Source: Candidatus Latescibacterota bacterium
GTDB taxonomy: Bacteria > Latescibacterota > UBA2968 > UBA8231
Assembly (NCBI GenBank): GCA_022827165.1
Contig: JAJDTN010000257.1
Location: 1 to 12,336, forward strand
Reading direction: 5' to 3'
Length of the DNA: 12,336 nucleotides
This document shows, in pieces, positions 1 to 7,244 of the stretch. Under the pieces are notes generated by a model. The model did not search any database. It had not been told where the DNA came from and was given only the letters and a program-made list of their open reading frames with translations. Both the position numbers and the translations under genes were made by a program. Within the stretch, counting starts at the first letter, position 1. The number at the start of each line of letters is the position of its first letter.

Positions 1-223
1 TCAGCAGGTAGGGCACGCCCTGCAGCGGGCCCTCGGGCAGGGGGCCCCGGGCCGCCTCGCGGGCGCTGTCGAAGAGGGGGGTGACCACGGCGTTGAGGGC
101 GGGGTTCAGCTCCTCCACGCGGGCGATGGCGGCGTCCACCAGCTCCAGGGGCGTCACCTCGCCGGAGCGGACCCGGGCCGCCTGGGCGGTGGCGTCGAGC
201 CAGGCGGGACCGGCGGCGTTCAC
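1..223 (-). CDS. Amidase-signature family enzyme, N-terminal 74 residues (3' end outside window)
   Basis: The visible N-terminus carries the opening helices typical of amidase-signature enzymes (GatA-like): [20 protein letters not shown], then [15 protein letters not shown], and at the window edge LQGVPYLL. In this family that last motif leads directly into the catalytic Lys, which falls just outside. These enzymes hydrolyse amides with a Ser-cisSer-Lys triad. Whether this is the Glu-tRNA amidotransferase A subunit or a catabolic amidase cannot be decided from 74 residues; the absence of gatC or gatB beside it and the location behind a secreted sugar-active protein favour a catabolic amidase. 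The GTG start overlaps the preceding stop as GTGA and has an AGGGGA ribosome site a few bases upstream, so the two genes are probably co-translated. No signal peptide is seen. Confidence 0.85.
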   Translation of the reverse strand, partial: MNAAGPAWLDATAQAARVRSGEVTPLELVDAAIARVEELNPALNAVVTPLFDSAREAARGPLPEGPLQGVPYLL

Positions 224-2949
224 CGCGTCCCCTGGTCCGGGTTCACCCGGATCTCGTCGGCGAAGAGCCAGGCCGGGTCGCCGGCGCCGGGATGCCACGA
301 CGGGCACCGTCCCATGGCGCGGGCCCGAACCCGCACGAAGCGGGCGCGGTCGGCCGGGGCCCTGGCGACCAGCTCCTCCACCTGGGGGCCCCGGGCGCGG
401 TCGTCGACCGCGTGATCGGCGGTGACGAAGGGGCGGAAGGTCTTGCCGTCGTCGGAGAGGTTGACCTCCATGACCCGGGGAAGCCAGATCCACGCGGCCG
501 TGCTCTGAAGGAACCGGCAGGCCACGGCCTCGACCTCCACCGCCTCGCCGAGGTCGACGACGGCGTGCAGGTCGACGCCCTCGAAGCCCTGCCAGCGGCC
601 GTCGTCGAAGAACCCGGAGCCGAGGACGCCGTCGGTCAGCGCGTCGGGGCCGCCCGCCGGGTAGCGCGGCGAGTGGGGATGGGCGAGGTCGACGAACCGG
701 CCCAGGGCGGCGTGGTGATGCAGGTCGAGGCCGGTCCGGGCGAGGACGACGCCGTCGTCGACGAGGGCCGCCCGCACCTGGCTGGGGCCCCGCGTCGTCA
801 GCGGGTGGGCGTACACCGGGTCCCGCGCCGTGGCCTCGCCCCCGTCGAGGCGCAGGTGGACCTGGCCCTCCGGGACCACCGACTCCACCGAGATCCAGTG
901 GCCGGCGGGTGTGGCGCTGGTGAGGATGCGGGGCGAGATGTCCTGGTACTCCAGCAGGTCGAGCCAAGCGGTGCCCGCCGTGGCCAGCCCGAGGTCGAGG
1001 GGGGCCCGCCTCGTGCCGCCGCTGGTGGCGTCGAGATGGTAGCGGGTCCAGCGGTCGGTGAGCCGGAAGTCGGCCGAGTCGCCGCCGGCGTGGGACCACA
1101 GGCGCAGGACCGGCGCCGTGCCCTCCGGCGCCCGCGCCCAGACGGAGAGCCGGTAGGTGCGCGCCGGCACGACCGTGGGCGCGTAGGGCCGCACGCGGAC
1201 CCCCTGACCGGGGCCGGGCGAGACCAGGCGCAGGGAACGCCGGCCGTGGTGGGCCAGGCGCCCGTCGACGAAGGCGGTGGCCCCGCGGCCCTCGCCGACG
1301 CGGGCGTAGATGGCAGCCGGCACCGACGGCGAAGGGTCCCACTCGAAGCTCGGGTCGACGATGTGGTTGAGGACGCTCAGCGGCGCCGGCGCCGGCCCCC
1401 GCAGGCGGTAGAGGCGGACGCCGTAGGCGTCGATGAAGTCCTCGAGCTTCAGGTCCCGCGCCCCGGGTGCGCCGCCGCCGCGCCGCAGCAGGCCGGTGAC
1501 CATTCCCAGGGGGCGCCCCAGCAGCCGGATCCCGCGCGGGCGCGACACCTTGCGCAGCGGCACGAAACGGTCCTCGTAGAGGACCTCCGCCTCCACCGCC
1601 TCCGTCTCCGACCCCGGCAGCAGCAGCTCGAAGGCAAGGGGCTCGTTGCCGGTGTTGACCGCGGCGATCACGGTCTCGCCGCGGTGGCGCCAGGCCGCGG
1701 CGCGCACCGCCTCCTCGGAGGACAGGGCCGCGGGCTGCGCCTCCCGCGAGAGCAGGTAGGGCGTCAGGGCCTGCACCTCCTGGGCGGCACGGCCGGCGGC
1801 GGCCCAGGCCGCCGGCGACTTGGGGAACCCGCTCAAGCCGTGGCGGATGAAGTACTGCACTCCCGTGGCCCCCTCGACGAGGGCCAGCCATGTCATCAGC
1901 CGCAGCTCCCGCGCCGTGGGCTCGCGGGTCCAGTGCTCGCCGCCGCCGAAGGCCTGGCCCACCAGCCACACGGGGATTCGCGGACCCAGCCCCTGGAGGG
2001 CGGCGGCCACCCCGGGTCCGACGGTGGCCGGGGGGACGTTGGGGACCGGGTAGGGATCGACCATGGCCAGGTCCATCCCCGCCGCGAACCGCCGTGCGGC
2101 TCCGCCGTTGAGGAAGACCATGGTCACCGGGTGGTAGGGGTCCAGCTCCCGCACCCGGTCGTAGAGGCGCTGCATCGCCTCCGGGTCGACGCCCCGGAGG
2201 CCGGGCTCGTCGGCGATGTACCAGGCCAGCAGGGCCGGGTGGTTGCGCACCGCCTCGATCTCGGAGCGCAGCCACTCGTCCCGCTGCTGCGGGGGGATCT
2301 CGCGCCCCGAGCCGCTGTACACGCCGCCCCCGCCGGAGACGTCGAGCAGCTGGTAGTGGACCTTCATGCCCAGGGCGGCGGCGCGGTCGAGGTAGGCGAT
2401 GCGCTCGCCGAGGGAGCCCGGGTCGTTGGGCTGGTACGGGCTCAGGAGGTTGAAGCCCCGCACCGCCTCCTCGCCGGCCAGGGTCGGCTGCACCGGCCAG
2501 TAGCAGTAGAAGCCGAAGGGGAACCACGGCAGGCCGTCGACGCGGAGACCGCCGCCGAGGCGGTCGACCTGCACGGCGTTGGCCCGCGGCGGCAGCCGCG
2601 TCACCGGCGCCGCGGCGCGGACCGTCTCTCCGTCGTCGAAGCGCAGGCGGCAGGTCAGCTCGGTGGTGCCCTCGGGCAGGGAATCCAGCGGGAAGGCCAC
2701 CCACGGGTGCCGCCCCTGAACGACCGGGGCGTTGTGCGCCAGCACCCGCTCCCCGGCCAGCACATCCGCCCGCAGCTCCTCGCCCTCTGCAGCGGCCGGC
2801 AGGCCGGTCAGCACCAGTCGGCCCTCGTCTTCCTCCATGTAGAAGGAGAGGGCGGAGACCGCCTCGAGGGCGGCCGCCGGCGCCGCGGTCAGCAGCGCCA
2901 GGGCCAGGAGGAGCCCGAGGGCCGCGTCCTTTCCCCGGATGGCCCTCAC
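220..2949 (-). CDS. Secreted glycoside hydrolase-like TIM-barrel protein with CBM-like and GH20-type C-terminal modules
   Basis: This is a 909-residue multi-module secreted protein. Residues 1-27 are a signal peptide: basic start, [10 protein letters not shown] core, probable cut after APAAA. Residues 30-120 form a beta-sandwich. Residues 125-430 form a TIM barrel resembling GH2/GH5/GH42-type folds, with WYIADEPG at 243-250; E248 is the likely acid/base. The seventh-strand region reads [10 protein letters not shown], without an obvious nucleophile Glu. A beta domain follows (430-515), then a CBM4/9-like module opening [11 protein letters not shown] (528-538). A CHB_HEX_C-like domain (about 680-745) and an F5/8 type C domain (about 755-905) come last. 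The late CPSWHPGAG and AWLFADEI motifs are familiar from GH20 beta-hexosaminidase tails. The GTG at 2949 has GAGGAAG 9 nt upstream and starts the signal peptide; the open frame further upstream overlaps the desaturase. It probably binds or cleaves an extracellular glycan. The substrate is unknown. Confidence 0.85.
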   Translation of the reverse strand: MRAIRGKDAALGLLLALALLTAAPAAALEAVSALSFYMEEDEGRLVLTGLPAAAEGEELRADVLAGERVLAHNAPVVQGRHPWVAFPLDSLPEGTTELTCRLRFDDGETVRAAAPVTRLPPRANAVQVDRLGGGLRVDGLPWFPFGFYCYWPVQPTLAGEEAVRGFNLLSPYQPNDPGSLGERIAYLDRAAALGMKVHYQLLDVSGGGGVYSGSGREIPPQQRDEWLRSEIEAVRNHPALLAWYIADEPGLRGVDPEAMQRLYDRVRELDPYHPVTMVFLNGGAARRFAAGMDLAMVDPYPVPNVPPATVGPGVAAALQGLGPRIPVWLVGQAFGGGEHWTREPTARELRLMTWLALVEGATGVQYFIRHGLSGFPKSPAAWAAAGRAAQEVQALTPYLLSREAQPAALSSEEAVRAAAWRHRGETVIAAVNTGNEPLAFELLLPGSETEAVEAEVLYEDRFVPLRKVSRPRGIRLLGRPLGMVTGLLRRGGGAPGARDLKLEDFIDAYGVRLYRLRGPAPAPLSVLNHIVDPSFEWDPSPSVPAAIYARVGEGRGATAFVDGRLAHHGRRSLRLVSPGPGQGVRVRPYAPTVVPARTYRLSVWARAPEGTAPVLRLWSHAGGDSADFRLTDRWTRYHLDATSGGTRRAPLDLGLATAGTAWLDLLEYQDISPRILTSATPAGHWISVESVVPEGQVHLRLDGGEATARDPVYAHPLTTRGPSQVRAALVDDGVVLARTGLDLHHHAALGRFVDLAHPHSPRYPAGGPDALTDGVLGSGFFDDGRWQGFEGVDLHAVVDLGEAVEVEAVACRFLQSTAAWIWLPRVMEVNLSDDGKTFRPFVTADHAVDDRARGPQVEELVARAPADRARFVRVRARAMGRCPSWHPGAGDPAWLFADEIRVNPDQGTR

Positions 2950-2962
2950 GCGGCGGCGCTTC

Positions 2963-3124
2963 CTCGGGGCGGCCGGCGCCGCCGCTGCCCGCAGCGCCAC
3001 CAGGCCCGGGGCCGCGCCTCGGATGCAGGCCGCGGTCACGGCGTCTCTCGGGGCGGCCGCCGCTGCCGGCAGCGCCACCACGCCCCGGGCCGCGCCTCTG
3101 CTCCAGGCCGCCACGGCGGCTCTC
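2963..3124. repeat. Two-copy imperfect tandem repeat (84 and 78 bp) between desaturase and glycosidase-like genes
   Basis: Copy one (2963-3046) and copy two (3047-3124) both begin CTCGGGGCGGCC. They differ by a 6-base insertion (GGCGCC) in copy one and by scattered substitutions, most toward the distal end. Each copy holds a 14-base inverted repeat: CGCTGCCCGCAGCG (2983-2996) and CGCTGCCGGCAGCG (3061-3074). The stem is conserved while the central bases differ. Both copy lengths are multiples of three, and the minus-strand frame of the downstream gene is open through them, coding for an Ala-rich 26-28-residue unit. No promoter-like AT-rich element is visible in this 173-base spacer. The sequence may be an RNA stem-loop element or a relic of duplication. 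Confidence 0.75.
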
Positions 3125-4181
3125 AGGGCTTCCCCGCCCGGGCGGGCAACTCGGGCTTGTGCTGGTACTCGGGCTCCCGCTTCTGGCGCTTCTGGATGGC
3201 GGCGATCTCCCGCCAGGTGGCGATCAGGCCCCGGGGGCAGGGGGGCAGGTCGTGGCGGATGGCGCGGTGCAGCCGGCCCAGCCGGTAGCAGGGCACGGCG
3301 GCGTACATGTGGTGCTCGATGTGGTAGTTCATGTGCCAGTAGAGGAAGCGCACCACCGGGTTGAGCAGGAAGGTGCGCGAGTTCAGGCGGAAGTCCGGGA
3401 TCTCGTCGCTGAGGCCGATGTGCTGGCTGCTGTTGCACAGCAGGAACAGCCAGCGGCCGTAGAACGAGGCCAAGGTGAGCAGCACGGGCAGCTGCCACCA
3501 GCCCATGTAGAGGGACCCGGCGAGGATCGCCGCGTGGCCGCCGAGCAGCACCCGGTCCCAGCGGAACAGGCGCCGCCGCTTCTCCACCTCCTCCGGCGGG
3601 AACAGGACCGACTCCCAGCCGGGGCTGGTCTGCCCGAGGGCGCCCCGGAGGAAGACGCCGCGGATCCGGTGCCAGGCGCCCCAGTAGTCGACGAAGGCGC
3701 CGCGCAGGTAGCCCTTCAGGGTCATGTACACGGGCAGCACCACCTCGCCGTCCTCGGGCGGGTAGAGGGTGTACTTGTGGTGCTCCGAGTGGCTGGCCCA
3801 GAACTGCACCGGGTTGTACCAGCCGAGGAAGCTGAGCACGTGCAGGAAGGACACGTTGAGCCACTTCGTTCGGAAGACGGAGCTGTGGCACAGCTCGTGG
3901 AAGCCGTTGATGATGAAGTTGTAGCCTGTGCCGTGGACGAATGCGGCGAGGACGAACCAGGGCCAGGACAAGTGGAGGGAAGCGTACCACGCCGCCGCGC
4001 CGGTGGCGGTCAGGGTCCCCAAAAAGCCGAGGGTCTGGGCCAGGCCCAGCAGGTCGCTGCGGCGGTTCAGGTCGGCCAGGAGCTGCCGGTCGAGGCGGGT
4101 GCGGTACCAGGGGATGCGGCGCTTCGTCTGGCGCTCCTCGGGCGCCAGGACGAGGTCGGCCGCAGCCGGCTTCACGCCCAT
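3123..4181 (-). CDS. Membrane fatty-acid desaturase-family di-iron oxygenase
   Basis: This is a 352-residue integral membrane protein with the three histidine boxes of the type 1 desaturase/hydroxylase family: HELCH (95-99), HSEHH (131-135) and HIEHH (287-291). Extra conserved His residues appear in QHIGL (253-257) and WHMNYH (282-287). Hydrophobic stretches lie at about 45-65 and 72-93, near 108-123, and at about 211-249, consistent with four membrane spans and cytosolic histidine clusters. The family uses a di-iron centre, oxygen and reduced carrier to desaturate or hydroxylate acyl chains or related hydrophobic substrates. The particular reaction cannot be told; the spacing resembles acyl-lipid desaturases. 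No ferredoxin or reductase partner is visible. It starts at ATG, the only non-GTG start seen in the window, inside the 3' end of the dioxygenase gene. The C-terminus is basic and hydrophilic. Confidence 0.87.
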   Translation of the reverse strand: MGVKPAAADLVLAPEERQTKRRIPWYRTRLDRQLLADLNRRSDLLGLAQTLGFLGTLTATGAAAWYASLHLSWPWFVLAAFVHGTGYNFIINGFHELCHSSVFRTKWLNVSFLHVLSFLGWYNPVQFWASHSEHHKYTLYPPEDGEVVLPVYMTLKGYLRGAFVDYWGAWHRIRGVFLRGALGQTSPGWESVLFPPEEVEKRRRLFRWDRVLLGGHAAILAGSLYMGWWQLPVLLTLASFYGRWLFLLCNSSQHIGLSDEIPDFRLNSRTFLLNPVVRFLYWHMNYHIEHHMYAAVPCYRLGRLHRAIRHDLPPCPRGLIATWREIAAIQKRQKREPEYQHKPELPARAGKP

Positions 4182-4999
4182 ACGAAGATCTCCTCCTCGT
4201 CGTCGGAGGTGGCGAAGAAGATGGCGAGCACCGCCCGCGGCCGGTCGCCGACCACGGGGGGCACCTCGTGGATGTTCTCGGAGAAGAAGAAGTAGAGGTC
4301 CCCCGGCTCGAGGCGCACCTGGGCGCGCTCGATGCCGTGGGCGGCCACGTGCTCGGGGAACCGCCGCTCCGCCATCACCGGCTGCAGCTCCGGGGTCCAG
4401 GCGCAGTTGTAGAGGTAGGGCTCGCCGGTGCCGCCGCCCTCGGAGTTCTGGAAGCAGAGGACGCCGGCGAACTGGCGGTCGAAGCGCGACACGGCGTACT
4501 CGAAGGCGCGGGTGCGCTTGGCCACCGAGTCGAAGTGCGGCCCGTGGCCGACCTCGGCGTGGTAGATGCGGAAGATGGCGGGGCCGTACTCGCGGCCGTC
4601 GGGCTCCCGCGCGGTCAGGACCCGCTTCTCCGGCGCCAGCTCCGCCAGGGCCCGGTACATGGTCCGCACCGGGTCCTCGTAGCCGTCGAAGAGGGTGGAG
4701 AACAGCTCCCGCGTCTGCCGCGAGTGCTCGAAGAACGCCTCGGGGTCGGAGCGGTAGCGGCCGAAGCTGGTGCCGATGTCGACGCGCGGCACCTTGCCCT
4801 CGCCGGAGCGGCCGGGGTCGTAGAGCAGGCCGCGCTCGCGGAAGCGCTCCATGAGGGCGCCGCAGTGATCGGCGGGAAAGGCGCCGCGCAGCAAGAGGGC
4901 GGGGACCTCGCCCCGCGCCAGGGCATCGAGGGGGCGGGGGAAGCGGCGGCGGATCTCGCCGGGCGTGCCCTCCGCCGGGGTCCAGGTCATGGTCGTCAC
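4172..4999 (-). CDS. 2-oxoglutarate/Fe(II)-dependent dioxygenase
   Basis: This is a 275-residue double-stranded beta-helix oxygenase. The iron triad is H155-x-D157 (GHGPHFDS) and H244 (FFFSENIHEVPP). R255, eleven residues after the distal His, is placed to bind the 2-oxoglutarate carboxylate; R253 is an alternative. GVLCFQNSEGGG (179-190) and RLEPGDLYFFF (229-239) are the expected core strands. The enzyme should hydroxylate a small molecule or lipid using oxygen and 2-oxoglutarate; the substrate is not evident. The GTG at 4999 overlaps the FG-GAP stop as GTGA and has GGAG 7 nt upstream. An ATG at 4990 is in frame but lies 16 nt from that site, so GTG is preferred. The 3' end overlaps the desaturase start by 10 nt, which implies translational coupling and perhaps consecutive reactions. 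It ends with an acidic run (DDEEE). Confidence 0.85.
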   Translation of the reverse strand: MTTMTWTPAEGTPGEIRRRFPRPLDALARGEVPALLLRGAFPADHCGALMERFRERGLLYDPGRSGEGKVPRVDIGTSFGRYRSDPEAFFEHSRQTRELFSTLFDGYEDPVRTMYRALAELAPEKRVLTAREPDGREYGPAIFRIYHAEVGHGPHFDSVAKRTRAFEYAVSRFDRQFAGVLCFQNSEGGGTGEPYLYNCAWTPELQPVMAERRFPEHVAAHGIERAQVRLEPGDLYFFFSENIHEVPPVVGDRPRAVLAIFFATSDDEEEIFVWA

Positions 5000-7230
5000 G
5001 AGGGATCTCCGAGTTGCCAGTCCGGGTGCTCGTCCATCTCCAGCGCCGCGTGCGCGAAGAAGGGGTAGACGCTCCACTCCACGCAGCCCACCAGGCCGGG
5101 GCGGCCGCTGCCGAAGTCGAAGGGCCAGGCGTTCGGCCCGTGGATGGTGAAGGCCAGGGGCTCGCCGTAGCAGCGCAGCTGGCGCGGCTCGGCGAAGAGG
5201 GGTTCTTCCGGGGTGCCGACGTTGCGCAGCAGGTAGACGTGGCCGCTGCCGGCGGTGTTGTAGATCAGGTCGAGGCGGCCGTCGCCGTTCCAGTCGACGA
5301 GGCGGAACGACTCGGTCCAGTGCTTTTCCCGCCCCACGCAGGAGTCGTCGATCTCGCGCCCGTCCCGCAGCCGCAGCCGGCCCCGCTTGCGCAGGCCGCG
5401 GCTGCCGTCCCCGGCGTCGTACTGCACGAAGTGGGTGAGCCGCCGCTCCTCGTCGTGGGTCACCAGATCGCAGACGCCGTCGCCGTCGAGGTCGCCGAAG
5501 GCGGCGCCGGTGCGCCAGAAGAAGGGAGAGCTGGGGTCGGCCGGGTAGGGGTGGTTGGGGCGGTCCGGTTCGGCGGCGAGGCGGCCGGCCTCGGCGCGGG
5601 TCTCCTCCGAGTCGGGGTAGCCATCGACGACGAGCTGCTGCCGCAGGCCGAAGCGCGGCGCCTGCCGCGTGCCGGTGTTGCGGTACCAGAAGATGCGGTT
5701 GGTCTCGTTGGGCAGCATCAGGTCCGGCAGCCCGTCCCCGTCCCAGTCGGCGAAGACGGGATACGGGTATCCCATGTTGTGCCAGTGGCGGCCGGGCAGG
5801 ATCTCGTCGCGCAGCAGGCGCACCGGGCGGTCCCCGGCCAGGATCAGCTCCGGGGCGGCCCAGGCCGGCTCCTCGTCGCTGCCGGTGTTGCGCAGGATGC
5901 GGGGCCAGCCGTAACCGCACCCGACGAGCAGGTCGGCGGTGCCGTCGCCGTCCCAGTCGCAGAAGCAGGGCCAGCTCTGGTCGGAGCAGGCCAGCACCGC
6001 CGAGAGGGACTCCGCCCGCGCCGCGGCCGCCGCCTGGAGCGAGCCGTCGGCGAGCGCCTCCAGCTCGAAGAAGGTCAGCTGCTGCCAGAGGTCGTGCTGC
6101 GCCAGCAGTCCCGAGGTGCCGCCGTCCTCGGCGGCGGCGATCCGCGTCGTCGAGGGCGGCAGCCCGCGCACGGGCCGGGGCTCGGCGAAGGCGGGGGCGT
6201 CCCCCGGCAGCCGGCGCCGCCAGAAGGCGGTGCAGCCCGGCCAGGCGGGGTCGCCGTCGGGGTGGTCGCTGAAGGCCGGGGGGTTCTCCCGCAGGCCGAC
6301 CAGGTCCAGGCGCCCGTCGCCGGTGGCGTCGACGCAGGCGATCCGCTTGCCGGCGCCGAGATCGACGGCCTCGGCCGGCTCCACCGGCCAGCCGCGGGGG
6401 TTGAGGTTGCGGATCCACCATCCGTTGAAGAGCAGGTCGAGGACGCCGTCGCCGTCGAGGTCGGCCACGGCCAGCGATTCCGTCCTCTCCACGGGGACGG
6501 CCACCTCCCCGGCGGGCTCGAAGACGGGCCAGCCGCCCCCGTCCCGCTCGCCGACGCGGTAGAGCTCGAGGCGTCCGCCGCCGTCGGCGGAGAACACCAG
6601 CTCGGGGTCGCCGTCGCCGTCGAAGTCGCCGAAGGCGGCGTCCTGGTAGGTGCCGGGGAAGGGCTGCAGCCACGACGTGCCCGGCTCGCGGTACTGCAGC
6701 CGCACCGGGTCGCCGACGTGGAGCCGGCTGCCCTCCAGCGGCATCCGCGGATGGCAGACGACGCCCGACCGCGGCTCCCCCGGGCGGTGGTAGTAGTTCC
6801 AGGTGCCGGCCAGGTCCGGGCGGCCGTCGCCGTCGAGATCGACCAGGCCGAAGCTGAACAACGTCACGGGCCGGGGCTCGCCGGCGTTGTGGCGCAACAG
6901 GTCGCCCGCGCCAACAGCGGGGGTCCGGCCGCGGGCGGGCAGGTGGGGCCGGCGGCTCCCCGGGGGCACCGTGTCGAAGCGGATCTCGTAGCGGGTGCGG
7001 GCCGGGTCCCGCACCGCGAACTCGACGCGGCCCTCGTCGCCGTGGGCGAACTCCTCGGCCAGGTGACAGGGCACCGACGCTCCGTCGGCGAGGTCGATCA
7101 CCTCGATCGATCCCGGGTCCACAAGCCCTTCGCGGCCGGCCTTCCGGCTCACCGCCCCGAGGTCGAGACGGGCCGAGATCGGAATCGGGCCCAAGTCCTG
7201 CGGCAGGGGCGAGGTGATGGTGAAGGGCAC
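4996..7230 (-). CDS. FG-GAP/VCBS repeat protein with eight calcium-binding motifs, no signal peptide
   Basis: This 744-residue protein is dominated by FG-GAP-like beta-propeller blades. Eight DxDGDGxxDL-type loops begin near residues 131, 202, 257, 301, 425, 495, 580 and 646; the fourth (DATGDG) and the last (DWNGDG) are variants. Loops of this kind bind calcium in integrin-type propellers. Eight motifs could form one propeller of about seven blades or a looser tandem array. The first 90 residues form an all-beta region with no recognised family. The frame is open upstream to 7899, but the GTG at 7230 lies just after the dehydratase stop, has GAGGAA about 10 nt upstream, and gives MPFTITSPLPQD. 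There is no hydrophobic leader and there are about 12 cysteines, so it appears cytosolic, which is uncommon for this fold. Its role is unknown; sugar or polysaccharide binding in this operon is a guess. Confidence 0.85.
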   Translation of the reverse strand: MPFTITSPLPQDLGPIPISARLDLGAVSRKAGREGLVDPGSIEVIDLADGASVPCHLAEEFAHGDEGRVEFAVRDPARTRYEIRFDTVPPGSRRPHLPARGRTPAVGAGDLLRHNAGEPRPVTLFSFGLVDLDGDGRPDLAGTWNYYHRPGEPRSGVVCHPRMPLEGSRLHVGDPVRLQYREPGTSWLQPFPGTYQDAAFGDFDGDGDPELVFSADGGGRLELYRVGERDGGGWPVFEPAGEVAVPVERTESLAVADLDGDGVLDLLFNGWWIRNLNPRGWPVEPAEAVDLGAGKRIACVDATGDGRLDLVGLRENPPAFSDHPDGDPAWPGCTAFWRRRLPGDAPAFAEPRPVRGLPPSTTRIAAAEDGGTSGLLAQHDLWQQLTFFELEALADGSLQAAAAARAESLSAVLACSDQSWPCFCDWDGDGTADLLVGCGYGWPRILRNTGSDEEPAWAAPELILAGDRPVRLLRDEILPGRHWHNMGYPYPVFADWDGDGLPDLMLPNETNRIFWYRNTGTRQAPRFGLRQQLVVDGYPDSEETRAEAGRLAAEPDRPNHPYPADPSSPFFWRTGAAFGDLDGDGVCDLVTHDEERRLTHFVQYDAGDGSRGLRKRGRLRLRDGREIDDSCVGREKHWTESFRLVDWNGDGRLDLIYNTAGSGHVYLLRNVGTPEEPLFAEPRQLRCYGEPLAFTIHGPNAWPFDFGSGRPGLVGCVEWSVYPFFAHAALEMDEHPDWQLGDPS

Positions 7231-7244
7231 GGCGACAGGGTTCC

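Noticed and set aside
292..3288. A 998-codon open frame on the plus strand
   Set aside because: It is antisense to the secreted protein gene, low in complexity and without any family motif. Open frames opposite genes are common at this G+C content.
5000..6673. Upstream extension of the dioxygenase frame to 6673
   Set aside because: It runs inside the FG-GAP gene in another frame and is Arg-rich shadow translation; the GTG at 4999 has a good ribosome site.
5260..6850. Recurrent GTCGCCGTC-type DNA patches that look like a dispersed repeat
   Set aside because: They are the reverse complement of the DGDG codons in the calcium loops, so they are explained by the protein repeats.
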